From NCBI GenBank assembly GCA_031178305.1, contig JAPSJG010000001.1, forward strand, positions 1 to 64,000: a stretch of 64,000 nucleotides of DNA, given 5' to 3'. The first letter of the stretch is position 1. Every line of letters begins with the position of its first letter. The translations under genes were made by a program, and so were the position numbers. This document shows positions 28,304 to 36,598 of the stretch, piece after piece. Under the pieces are notes generated by a model that saw only the letters and a program-made list of their open reading frames with translations, had not been told where the DNA came from and searched no databases. This stretch comes from Sinorhizobium sp. (GTDB lineage: Bacteria > Pseudomonadota > Alphaproteobacteria > Rhizobiales > Rhizobiaceae).

Positions 28304-28644
28304 CGACACGTCACATTCAGACCCCCATCATGCACCGCGTCGTTGAGCACAACGGGATCATCTTCGTCGGTGGCACCACCTGCGACGACGAGAGCCTCGA
28401 CATGGCCGGCCAGACTCGCGAGATCCTTGCCAAGCTCGACAAATATCTCGCTGAAGCCGGCTCGGACAAGACGAAGCTGCTTTCGGTGACCGTCTTCATC
28501 ACCGACATGGCCTTGAAGCCGCAGATGGACGCGGTCTGGAAGGAATGGCTTGCGCCGGAAAGCTTTCCCACCCGCGCCACCGTCGGCGTTGCCGATCTCG
28601 GCGGCACGACGCTGATCGAAATCGTCGTCACCGCGCGTAGCTGA
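28300..28644 (+). CDS. RidA/YjgF family imine deaminase
   Basis: This 114-aa protein has the signature block PTRATVGVADLGGTTLIEI near the C-terminus, keeping the conserved Arg and Glu of active RidA enzymes. RidA hydrolyses reactive imines or enamines to keto compounds. Placement directly after the trimeric dehydrogenase (4-bp overlap) suggests it processes the imine made by that enzyme. AAGAAGGAAAG precedes the ATG. Confidence 0.88.
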   Translation: MTTRHIQTPIMHRVVEHNGIIFVGGTTCDDESLDMAGQTREILAKLDKYLAEAGSDKTKLLSVTVFITDMALKPQMDAVWKEWLAPESFPTRATVGVADLGGTTLIEIVVTARS

Positions 28645-28686
28645 TCCCCGTCGCAGCGAACCCAATCAGATCAGAAAGGCTCTCAG

Positions 28687-29844
28687 ATGAAAATCAGCAA
28701 TGTTAGGATCTATCGTGTTGAGGGCGGCGGCCTGCGCCCCGTGATAATCGAGATCGAGACGGACGAGGGCATTTCGGGGTTCGGCGAGGCCGGCGTTGCC
28801 TATGGCTACGGCGCCCCCGCCGTTGCCGGCATGCTCGAAGACATGGCGTTGCGGCTGTCCGGCAGAAACCCCCTGGAGATCCGCCGGATCTGGCAGGATC
28901 TCTACGACCATTCCTTCTGGGCGAAGGGGGGAGGGGCGATATCCTTTGCGGCAATCAGCGCCATTGAGCTGGCGCTCTGGGACATCAAGGGCAAGGCGGC
29001 CGGGCTGCCGGTCCACGACCTCCTGGGCGGCGCCATGCGCGGCGATGTCAAGCTTTACGCCAACGGCTGGAACCACGAGCACGACGACGTCGTCAACTGG
29101 GCGATGGCCGCCGCCCGGCCGCTCGCGGACGGCTACCGCGCCCTCAAGGCCTATCCCTTCGCCTATGAACTTCCTGATGGCACGTTCCGCCACGTCTCGG
29201 CGCGCATGCTGGACGATGGCCGCTTCCGCCAGGCGATCGAAAGAGTCAAAGCCCTGCGCGCCGAGGTCGGCCCGGACATCGAGCTGATGCTCGACCTGTC
29301 AGGGGGCCTCTGCGACGACCAGTTGCTGCGCTTTCTCGATGTCTGCCGCGATCTCGACATAACCTGGATTGAGGAGCCCGTCGATCCCTTCAACCTCACT
29401 GGCCTGTCGCGGGTTGCGGCCCGCAGCGGAATTCCGATCGCGCTCGGCGAACGGGTCTATGGCCGCGGTGGTTTCCGCAACGTGCTCGATACCGGCGCCG
29501 TCTCGATCGTCATGCCCGACATCGCCAATTGCGGCGGCATGCTGGAGGCGGTGCAGATCGCCGGCATGGCGGAAACCTACAACGTCCGCGTTTCGCCGCA
29601 CAATTGCGCCAGCTCGCTGTGCACCGCCGCCTCGCTGTCGCTCTGCGCAGCGATTCCGAATGCGATGAACCTCGAGGTCTATCCTTATTTCAGTGACTCG
29701 AACACCTACGTCCAAGTGCTTGAAAACCCGCCTGAGCAGGCTGTCGGGCGCGATGGCAAGTTGCAAGCCAATTCAACGCCCGGGCTCGGAATCATCGTTG
29801 ACAGGAGACGCATCGAAGCTTTTATGAGCTTCGCTCTTGTCTGA
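28687..29844 (+). CDS. enolase-superfamily (mandelate racemase/muconate lactonizing) enzyme
   Basis: This 385-aa protein has an N-terminal capping domain (FWAKGGGAISFAAISAIELA) and a barrel with the metal-ligand set Asp (ELMLDLSGG), Glu (WIEEPVDP) and Glu (ALGERVYG). It has the His-bearing VSPHNCASS expected of dehydratase-type members. The strand-2 motif is LKAY rather than K-x-K, closer to acid-sugar dehydratases such as D-galactonate dehydratase. It could dehydrate a hydroxy acid or epimerise an amino acid derivative. CAGAAAGG precedes the ATG. It is the last gene of the LysR module, and its final codons lie inside the left direct repeat. Confidence 0.8.
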   Translation: MKISNVRIYRVEGGGLRPVIIEIETDEGISGFGEAGVAYGYGAPAVAGMLEDMALRLSGRNPLEIRRIWQDLYDHSFWAKGGGAISFAAISAIELALWDIKGKAAGLPVHDLLGGAMRGDVKLYANGWNHEHDDVVNWAMAAARPLADGYRALKAYPFAYELPDGTFRHVSARMLDDGRFRQAIERVKALRAEVGPDIELMLDLSGGLCDDQLLRFLDVCRDLDITWIEEPVDPFNLTGLSRVAARSGIPIALGERVYGRGGFRNVLDTGAVSIVMPDIANCGGMLEAVQIAGMAETYNVRVSPHNCASSLCTAASLSLCAAIPNAMNLEVYPYFSDSNTYVQVLENPPEQAVGRDGKLQANSTPGLGIIVDRRRIEAFMSFALV

Positions 29845-29899
29845 CTTCACTTGCTTCAGTTTTTTCTAATCGAACAGTGTCCGACACCCTCAGAGGTTC
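29830..29899. repeat. 70-bp imperfect direct repeat, left copy
   Basis: It matches 38149-38219 at roughly 78% over its length. The first 27 bases differ at one position (starting TTCGCTCTTGTCTGAC). The left copy covers the last codons of the enolase-superfamily gene and the downstream spacer. Confidence 0.7.
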
Positions 29900-30237
29900 G
29901 TTCGCCGTCCAGCTGACCTAGAGGTGTGAGTTGCCTGTAGTCAATCGATGGGAATTTGAATCTCGTTCCCGCTTCTTCCACGAGCAGGCTATGAAGGCGT
30001 TGCCCCCATCGCAAAGCCGCCGCCAAAGACAAGGGAACAGTTGGCGACAGGGCTTCCACAACGATACATAAGATCGAACAAGCTATGCGTTTACTGACAT
30101 GCGGCTACTCGAAGCGGAGAATCATCCGGTATTCATCACTGTGGAGCACCGGACTTCACGAGAGTTGGGGGCAAGGCTCGCGATGTCTCCCGATCTAACG
30201 CCAACGAATTGATCTCCGCTCGTAAGGCCAATAGCCT
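29845..30237. other. intergenic stretch without a recognised gene
   Basis: About 390 bp lie between the converging enolase-superfamily and ABC ATPase genes. Apart from the repeat copy at its left end, I see no gene, convincing terminator or mobile element. Short frames such as the one ending DGERTSEGVGHCSIRKN (minus strand, stop near 29856) mirror the end of the PLP enzyme gene at 38184 through the shared repeat. Confidence 0.4.
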
Positions 30238-31332
30238 TTAGTCTCGAATTCTCTCGCCGTTGCGATCAAAGACGAACACACGCTCTGGATCGATCTTGAT
30301 AGTGACTGGAGTTTGTTCAGCACGCCGGCCGCCGTGGGTAAGCACGCTCAGTTTTGTTGCGTTCGGCAACGCGCCGTGTAGACACGTGCTATCCCCAAGC
30401 TCTTCGATGAAGCTGATTGTCAAGGGTAGCGCTTTCGCGTCCGAGGCTTCGCAAAGCTTCACATGGTCGGGGCGGATACCCAGCCAGACTTCCGCTTCCG
30501 CGCCATACGTAATATTCTTTAGAGGTAATTGTAGTCGCCCTCCGCTATGATCTGAAAGATATTCCACGGTGATGCCGCCAATGCCGGTTTCCAACACGCG
30601 CGCCTTGATGAAATTCATCCGCGGTGTACCCACAAATCCGGCGACGAACATGTTATCAGGGTTGTCGTAGAGTTCCAGAGGATGGCCGACCTGCTGGACC
30701 TTGCCGCCGTTCAGAACGACCATTTTGTCGGCAAGAGTCATGGCCTCCACTTGATCGTGCGTGACATAAATCATCGTGTTGCCGAGACGTCTGTGCAGTT
30801 GCGCCAGTTCCGCCCGCATCTGAACGCGCAATTCCGCATCGAGGTTGGAAAGCGGTTCGTCGAACAGAAACACCTTCGGCTCACGCACAATTGCCCGCCC
30901 TATAGCCACACGCTGTTTCTGTCCTCCGGAGAGCTGCGCGGGTTTTCTCTCCAGCAGCTTCTCCAGTTGTAGGATGTGTGCCGCCGTTCGCACCCGTTCC
31001 TCGGTTTCCTTTTTTGGGGCTTTGGCAAGTCTCATGCTGAAGCCCATATTCTGCGCGACGGTCATGTGCGGATAGAGCGCATAGGATTGAAACACCATTG
31101 CAACGCCGCGCTTTGCGGCATCGACATCGTTGATGCGTTTGCCGCCGAGACGAATCTCGCCCGCCGTGATGTCCTCAAGACCGGCAATCGTTCGCAGCAA
31201 TGTCGACTTCCCGCATCCAGACGGCCCGACAAAAACGACAAACTCACCGGATTGGACATCAAGGTTGATGTCTTTCAGAACCTCAACGGTTCCGTAACTC
31301 TTGCAGGCATTCAGGATCTGTAACGACGACAT
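30238..31332 (-). CDS. sugar ABC transporter ATP-binding protein, UgpC/MsmK type
   Basis: This 364-aa ATPase has Walker A GPSGCGKST, signature LSGGQKQR, Walker B VFLFDEPLSNLDAELR and the C-terminal regulatory TOBE region (GIRPDHVKLCE) found in CUT1 carbohydrate importers. ATG 31332 (MSSLQILNACKSYG) matches the family's N-terminus; longer starts add unrelated sequence. It is the last gene of a minus-strand operon: binding protein, two permeases, ATPase. Confidence 0.9.
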   Translation of the reverse strand: MSSLQILNACKSYGTVEVLKDINLDVQSGEFVVFVGPSGCGKSTLLRTIAGLEDITAGEIRLGGKRINDVDAAKRGVAMVFQSYALYPHMTVAQNMGFSMRLAKAPKKETEERVRTAAHILQLEKLLERKPAQLSGGQKQRVAIGRAIVREPKVFLFDEPLSNLDAELRVQMRAELAQLHRRLGNTMIYVTHDQVEAMTLADKMVVLNGGKVQQVGHPLELYDNPDNMFVAGFVGTPRMNFIKARVLETGIGGITVEYLSDHSGGRLQLPLKNITYGAEAEVWLGIRPDHVKLCEASDAKALPLTISFIEELGDSTCLHGALPNATKLSVLTHGGRRAEQTPVTIKIDPERVFVFDRNGERIRD

Positions 31333-31372
31333 GGCGATATTTCCATTTGAGAGACGGCGGGAGGGGCGTAAA

Positions 31373-32227
31373 TCAGCCCTTGGTTCCCGATGATGCGATG
31401 CCTTCAACAATCTGACGCTGGAAAATCAGAAAGAAAACGAGCGGCGGGATGGCGGCGAGCAGATTCGCGGTCATGACCACATCGACCGTCGTGTGGGACA
31501 GGGGCGCATTGAACAGGCTCACCACCTGGCTGACCGTGAATAGTTCCGGCTTCTGGCTGATGACAAGCGGCCAGATGAAATTGCCCCATGTTTTCATGAA
31601 GGTAAGGATCGCTAGTGTCACCAGGGCGGTTTTGGACAATGGCAAGGCGATGAACCAGTAGAGCTGGAAATGCGTCGCGCCATCCAGACGGGCTGCCTCC
31701 AGCATTTCCTGCGGTATGCTCTTCATGAATTGGGTGAGCATGAACAGACCGAAGGCGGAGGCCAGGCCCGGCACGACCAGGCCCTGCATAGTGTTCAACC
31801 AGCCGAGCTTGGCCACGACCAAATAGGTCGGGATCAGCGTAGCCGCCGTCGGCACCATCAGGGACAGCATTACCAGAGCAAAAAGGATGCGTGCGCCCGG
31901 AAACCGAAACAGGGCGAACTCGAAGGCGGCCATGGAGCCGATCAGCAGAACGCCGGCGATCGTCAGAACTGTATAGGCCACGGAAATGTAATAGGCGCGC
32001 AGAAAGCCCGTTTCGCTCAAAACCTGTTTTATGTTCTCGATGCCCGCACTTAATGATGTCGGATAAAGGCGCGGATTGAGGGACGCGGGCACTCCCGGAT
32101 CGGCGAAGACCACATTGAACATCCACCAGATAGGAAAGACCATGACAAAGGCAATACATAGGGCCGCGGCCCATTTGGCGACGGACCAAGGGGTGATCCG
32201 GGAGAAGTTTCGCTTCAGTCCGGTCAT
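31373..32227 (-). CDS. sugar ABC transporter permease, MalG type
   Basis: This CUT1 permease of 284 aa has about six hydrophobic helices. The EAA loop is LEAARLDGATHFQLYWFIALP. An N-terminal cytoplasmic stretch with IWWMFNVVFADPG begins the periplasmic loop. Its start overlaps the stop of the MalF-type gene by 4 bp. Pairs of this type import mono-, di- or oligosaccharides including amino sugars. Confidence 0.9.
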   Translation of the reverse strand: MTGLKRNFSRITPWSVAKWAAALCIAFVMVFPIWWMFNVVFADPGVPASLNPRLYPTSLSAGIENIKQVLSETGFLRAYYISVAYTVLTIAGVLLIGSMAAFEFALFRFPGARILFALVMLSLMVPTAATLIPTYLVVAKLGWLNTMQGLVVPGLASAFGLFMLTQFMKSIPQEMLEAARLDGATHFQLYWFIALPLSKTALVTLAILTFMKTWGNFIWPLVISQKPELFTVSQVVSLFNAPLSHTTVDVVMTANLLAAIPPLVFFLIFQRQIVEGIASSGTKG

Positions 32228-33168
32228 GTCCGGGCATCCCTTTTCTGGAGGACGAAGATGGCGGCCGTGAGAAGGACGATAACGAAGGTCAGCACGAAGC
32301 CATAAGCGGATGCGAGGCCAAAGCTCAAGCTTCCGAATCCACGCCCCATCATATCCATTACCGGGAACAGAAGTGCTTTCTGACGTCCGCCGTAATCAAG
32401 GAAGGATGACCCGGTCAAAAGCCAGGGCAGGTCGAAAACCTGAAGCGCGGAAATAAAGCTGTAACTGATGACGAAAATCATTACTGGCTTGATCATCGGC
32501 AGCGTAACGTACACGATCTCCTGCAACTTCGTCGCGCCATCGAGCCGGGCCGCTTCATAATAGTGTCGGGGAATGTTTTTGAGGCCCGCGAGGAGAATGA
32601 CCATGTTGAACCCCGCCGACACCCATACGTCCACCGCGACCATCGAATAGAGCATCACGTCGGGATCGTTAAGAAAACGGATATTCCCCGCACCCAGCCA
32701 GCCCGCGAGGAGGTTAAACATCCCAAAATTGGGCGCGTAAAGCCAGCGCCAGATCGTTGCCGCCAGGAAAAGCGGCATCACGACAGGAACGAAGTAGACG
32801 CTGCGGAAGAAGCGGCCCCAGAATCCCGCGAAATGATCGACAAGCAGGGCAAGGCCGAAGGCCACGCTAACGCCAAGCGGCACCGTGATAGCCACATAGG
32901 CGGCCAGGTTTCCGGCTGCAATTCTGGAGTTACGCGACCCCAATACGGTTTCGTAGTTCTTCAGCCCGACAAAGACCGGTTCGCGCACAGTGTCCCAATC
33001 GTAGAAACTGTACCTGAAACCGCTCAGGATCGGATAGAGAAAGAAGGCGCCAAAAAGGATCATGAACGGCGCCAGCATCAGATAATTCCAGAAGGTTTTC
33101 TGCATCTCGTCAACCCGGCTCGAAGTGGGCCAGCCCTCCCGGGGACCGGGTCGGACTGGCCTTTTCAT
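32224..33168 (-). CDS. sugar ABC transporter permease, MalF type
   Basis: This CUT1 permease has up to 314 aa. Its EAA loop is YEAARLDGATKLQEIVYVTLP, and six helices are predicted (LAPFMILFGAFFLYPILSGF first). ATG 33168 lies 7 bp after the binding-protein stop but has a poor ribosome site. ATG 33105 (MQKTFWNYLMLAPF) would give the more usual N-terminus. It forms the heterodimeric channel with the 31373 product. Confidence 0.88.
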   Translation of the reverse strand: MKRPVRPGPREGWPTSSRVDEMQKTFWNYLMLAPFMILFGAFFLYPILSGFRYSFYDWDTVREPVFVGLKNYETVLGSRNSRIAAGNLAAYVAITVPLGVSVAFGLALLVDHFAGFWGRFFRSVYFVPVVMPLFLAATIWRWLYAPNFGMFNLLAGWLGAGNIRFLNDPDVMLYSMVAVDVWVSAGFNMVILLAGLKNIPRHYYEAARLDGATKLQEIVYVTLPMIKPVMIFVISYSFISALQVFDLPWLLTGSSFLDYGGRQKALLFPVMDMMGRGFGSLSFGLASAYGFVLTFVIVLLTAAIFVLQKRDART

Positions 33169-33174
33169 GGTCTG

Positions 33175-34437
33175 CTATTCGTCCGCGACTAGTTCGTTGA
33201 GTTCATCAACAATCCGCTTCGCGCCGTCTTGCGGGGTTTCGTCCCCTTCCACGATGTCGGCAACACCGTCCAGAAGGACGGACCAGTAGTCGGAAGGGTA
33301 AGGCTTCACGAAGAAAGGCGGGCGATTGAAGATCGCATGCTTCGAGGCTTCGTTGGTGATTGCCAGAAGCGAGTGACTTGAGACCTGCGGGTCCGCCAGG
33401 GCCGCATCGTTGCTGTTGAAGCGCCCAAGAGCGGCGGCCCAGCGCGTCATCTGCTTCTTTTCCGCAACATAAGCCGCGAACTCCCAGGCGATCTTGGCAT
33501 TGGCCTTCGGGGCTATCGCAATGAATTCGAAGCCCTTCACACCGCCATACTGGCCTTCCTGAGCGCCCGGCACCAGCACGCGGTCATACTTCAAGCCCCG
33601 CTCCTTGGCGGCTTGTTCGAAGATCGGGTCGACCCAGGGACCGCTGACGAGGAAGGCAAGCTGATTGGTGGTGAAAAGATCTTTTGTTACCTGGTCGTCC
33701 TCGGACGTTCCGGACGTATAAGGCTTGATGTCGAGAAGCATCTGAGTGGCTTCCGCCAGCTTTTCCGGCGCAATCCGCGTTTTCTGGTTATCGAAATCGA
33801 TGCCCCATTCGTCAGGGGCGGCAACCCCGGAATAAATGTTGGCGAGTGACAACCAGGACTGCGACATATCTGGAACGGCTTTTTTCCCGGCAGCTTGGAT
33901 TTTCCGCATCTGGGCCTTCCAGTCGCTCCAGTCCGTGATCGGCCGCTTGGGATCAATGCCCGCCTCCTCGAGAACGGTAAGATTACGATACATGAAGGAA
34001 CCGTAACCAGTATACGGAAGGCAATACATCACACTTGGCTGTGGCGTGCACATTTTGATGAGATCCGGATTAAACTGAGCCCTGAAGTCCTCGGGCATGG
34101 CCATCCAATCCTCATAGATATTCTTCAAAGCGCCCGCTTGCGCGAGAATCGCACCCAAAGACGTGGAATTCATGAACACGTCCGGCCCGGTGCCGCTCGA
34201 GGCGCCCGCGATCTGACCGGTCAACAGATCATCGTCACCGCGACCGGAAATGGTGATTTCAAGGCCCGGATGCTTGGCCGTGAACTCCTCGATGAAAGTC
34301 TGCTGAAGCTTTAACGCCTCACCTTGAGCGAAGTCGGAATACACCCAGTAATCCAGTTCCTGCGCATGCGTCACGCCCGATGCGAGAGCGCCCGTCAGCG
34401 CCAACACCGTGACCGATCCAAAACGAATCCAACCCAT
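33175..34437 (-). CDS. sugar ABC transporter extracellular binding protein (family 1)
   Basis: This 420-aa precursor has a Sec signal peptide (SVTVLALTGALASGVTHA, cleavage before QELDYW). The large two-lobed family 1 fold includes FIEEFTAKHPGLEITI and, later, AAYVAEKKQMTRWAAALGRF. AGGAGGA precedes the ATG. It is the first gene of the CUT1 operon, divergent from the kinase/SIS operon across a region with two matching operator sites. The ligand is probably an amino sugar or its glycoside, judged by the partner enzymes. Confidence 0.9.
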   Translation of the reverse strand: MGWIRFGSVTVLALTGALASGVTHAQELDYWVYSDFAQGEALKLQQTFIEEFTAKHPGLEITISGRGDDDLLTGQIAGASSGTGPDVFMNSTSLGAILAQAGALKNIYEDWMAMPEDFRAQFNPDLIKMCTPQPSVMYCLPYTGYGSFMYRNLTVLEEAGIDPKRPITDWSDWKAQMRKIQAAGKKAVPDMSQSWLSLANIYSGVAAPDEWGIDFDNQKTRIAPEKLAEATQMLLDIKPYTSGTSEDDQVTKDLFTTNQLAFLVSGPWVDPIFEQAAKERGLKYDRVLVPGAQEGQYGGVKGFEFIAIAPKANAKIAWEFAAYVAEKKQMTRWAAALGRFNSNDAALADPQVSSHSLLAITNEASKHAIFNRPPFFVKPYPSDYWSVLLDGVADIVEGDETPQDGAKRIVDELNELVADE

Positions 34438-34501
34438 TTGTTCCTCCTATTTGGACAGCTTCCCCAAGCTTACCCCATTTGCAGCGCGAGCCGCTCCTCA
34501 G

Positions 34502-34522
34502 TTAGTTAGGCACGTTAACAAA
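34502..34522. promoter_or_regulatory. ROK-type operator, site 1
   Basis: TTAGTTA-N7-TAACAAA is an inverted repeat upstream of the binding-protein gene. Its core shares GGCA with site 2, and its half sites are the W-variants of the same motif. Confidence 0.65.
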
Positions 34523-34589
34523 CTCACGGTCAGTTCTCAATGACTTTTTCACTTGCTCGATTAAAGCACTTGATTTGCGCGCCGAAAAG

Positions 34590-34610
34590 TTTGTAAGGCA
34601 GATTAACTAA
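34590..34610. promoter_or_regulatory. ROK-type operator, site 2
   Basis: TTTGTAA-N7-TAACTAA ends 7 bp before the kinase start, centred 88 bp from site 1. The shared pattern TTWGTWA-GGCA-N3-TAACWAA marks both as binding sites of one regulator, most likely the ROK repressor at 36587. Confidence 0.65.
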
Positions 34611-34616
34611 GCAAGA

Positions 34617-35558
34617 ATGAGATATTTCATGAACACGATAGCAGTGGGCATAGACATTGGTGGCACCAAGACGCATCTGCGTTCGCTGGCCGATGGGCGC
34701 GTGGTGGGCGACAGGGTCGTGCCCACTGCGTCATGGCGCACGCACGACTGGACGGGCGACGCAAGGGCATTGGTTACAATGATCAATTCGTTGGTGTCCG
34801 GCGGTACCATTGCTGCGCTGGCTGTGGGTGCGCATGGCTGTGACGCCCAGCACGAATGCGATGCTTTTCAAGCGGCATTCGAAGACCATGCAGGCTTTCC
34901 GGTGCGTGTCGTCAATGATGCCGAGCTTATTCCGCCGGCCATGGGGGTTTTTGACGGCATAGGGATTGTTTCCGGCACCGGCTCCATTGCCGTTACGCGC
35001 AATCCCGACGGCACCATGCTTGTCGCCGGAGGTTGGGGATGGGTTATAGGGGATGAAGGTAGCGCAAGCGGGCTTGTGCGGGAAGCCGGGAGGCTTGCCA
35101 GTCTGTATCTCGATGGTGGCGGAGCAGCCGACGAACCTCTCGTTCAGCTGCTTTGCCAAAGTTTCGCGATCGCATCGCCGGTGCGGATTGGAAGCTGTAT
35201 CTCATCGAGCGGCAGCGGTGCGCGTCTCGGACGTCATGCGCCGGCCGTCTTCGAGGCGGCCAGCCTGGGATCGAAACTGGCGCAACGCACTCTGGACGAA
35301 GGTGCCGCAGCACTGGCCACTCTGGTGGAACGTTTGCTCAACCGGGGAGCGCAGGCGCGCAATCTGGTTGCTGGCGGTGGTGTCGTCATGGCGCAGCCAG
35401 GCTTCGCAAGGTTGCTTCTCCATCACATAAACGCGCGTTCCGAGGGACGTGTTCAGGCACAAATATTGGACAAGCCACCTGTCGCGGGCGCGTGCGCGCT
35501 TGCGCTTCGGATGATCCAGACAACACCACAAGTTTACCAACCGAGGAGTACAAAATGA
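34617..35558 (+). CDS. BadF/BadG/BcrA-family kinase, N-acetylglucosamine kinase-like
   Basis: This 313-aa ASKHA-fold kinase has phosphate-1 motif VGIDIGGTKTHLRSL, phosphate-2 region GIVSGTGSIAVTRNPDG and GWGWVIGDEGSASGLVREAG. Members include eukaryotic NAGK and bacterial MurK/NagK-like amino-sugar kinases. ATG 34617 is the first start; ATG 34629 would remove four residues. Its stop overlaps the ATG of the SIS gene (ATGA). It probably phosphorylates the sugar brought in by the divergent ABC transporter. Confidence 0.8.
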   Translation: MRYFMNTIAVGIDIGGTKTHLRSLADGRVVGDRVVPTASWRTHDWTGDARALVTMINSLVSGGTIAALAVGAHGCDAQHECDAFQAAFEDHAGFPVRVVNDAELIPPAMGVFDGIGIVSGTGSIAVTRNPDGTMLVAGGWGWVIGDEGSASGLVREAGRLASLYLDGGGAADEPLVQLLCQSFAIASPVRIGSCISSSGSGARLGRHAPAVFEAASLGSKLAQRTLDEGAAALATLVERLLNRGAQARNLVAGGGVVMAQPGFARLLLHHINARSEGRVQAQILDKPPVAGACALALRMIQTTPQVYQPRSTK

Positions 35559-36547
35559 GCTATCGTTCCACGATCGCACGCCAGCCGCAACAGCTTGCGA
35601 GCAGCCTGGCCGCTATTGAAGCCGAGCTTGAGAAGCTTGATCTCGCACCCCTGCGCGAGGGTGTGCTGGGGATAACGGGTATCGGCGCAAGCTATGAGGC
35701 CGCCGTCGTGACGGCCGGCGAACTGCAACGACGTGGCCGGCGCGCCACAGCGTGGCATGCCGTTGACCTCATGGAACCCGGCAATCCCGTGGACGCGATC
35801 GTCGCGCTTTCGTCCGGTGGACGAAGTGTTGAACCGGTCACAGCTTTACGCAAACACGCGGGTGTCTTTTCTATCGCTGTCACGAGCGAAGGCGACAATC
35901 CGCTTGCCGAAGCCGCACGCAGCTCGATTTGCTTTCAGTCTGGCGCGGACGCCACGCCTTCAAGCACTGGCTACACCGGGACGCTGCTCGCAACCGGCAT
36001 GCTGAGCGATGCCCTGTGCGGCAAGAGCACGGATTGGATGCAGCTAACCAAACTGGCTGGGCAGGTGCTGGCCGAAAGCGCGGCAAAAATGGAACGCGCT
36101 GGTGCGATTTTCAGGCAAAGGCGTGCGATCGATTGTGTGGGCGCGGTCTCCGCATTGGGAACGGCCGGCGAGGCTGGCCTGTTGATCCGCGAAGCCGCCC
36201 GGATTCCCGCCGGGGCGACGGACACGTTGCATTATCTTCACGGTCCGATGGAGCCGATGGACGCTACCACTGGCGTGCTGATTTTTGGCGACGGACGCGA
36301 ACTGAAGCTGGCGCAGGACATGGCCGAGATAGGGTGTGCCGTGCTGCTTGTGACCACAAACACTGAAATTGCCGATAAGGACAACCTCACCGTCGTTCGC
36401 GTACCAGCCTTTGAAAACCGCATCGCGCGTGCACTTCTGGATATCTTACCTGCGCAACTGCTTGCGGCAGAACTGTCGGATGCAGCCGGCCTGACTGATA
36501 CGAAATTCCGGTATCGTCAGACCGACACAAAAATAAACAAGGCGTGA
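35555..36547 (+). CDS. SIS-domain protein, GlmS/NagB-II-like sugar isomerase-deaminase
   Basis: This 330-aa protein has two SIS half-domains (GITGIGASYEAAVVTAGELQ; VSALGTAGEAGLLIREAARI), the phosphosugar-binding Ser run ALSSGGRSVEPV and a HGPMEPMD loop, all typical of glucosamine-6-phosphate deaminase/isomerase relatives. GAGGAG precedes ATG 35555, which overlaps the kinase stop. The pair kinase plus SIS enzyme would convert an amino sugar to a glycolytic phosphate plus ammonia. A FrlB-like deglycase role is an alternative, since no NagA deacetylase gene is present. Confidence 0.78.
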   Translation: MSYRSTIARQPQQLASSLAAIEAELEKLDLAPLREGVLGITGIGASYEAAVVTAGELQRRGRRATAWHAVDLMEPGNPVDAIVALSSGGRSVEPVTALRKHAGVFSIAVTSEGDNPLAEAARSSICFQSGADATPSSTGYTGTLLATGMLSDALCGKSTDWMQLTKLAGQVLAESAAKMERAGAIFRQRRAIDCVGAVSALGTAGEAGLLIREAARIPAGATDTLHYLHGPMEPMDATTGVLIFGDGRELKLAQDMAEIGCAVLLVTTNTEIADKDNLTVVRVPAFENRIARALLDILPAQLLAAELSDAAGLTDTKFRYRQTDTKINKA

Positions 36548-36570
36548 GGTTGACACGCTTTAACGGGGTG

Positions 36571-36598
36571 GGCGCAGGATAAGAATTTATTCTGCGCC
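36571..36598. terminator. bidirectional hairpin between convergent SIS and ROK genes
   Basis: The stem GGCGCAG/CTGCGCC (36571-36577 with 36592-36598) encloses an A/T-rich symmetric loop that contains the ROK gene stop codon. Convergent genes on both sides make termination the likely role. Confidence 0.55.
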
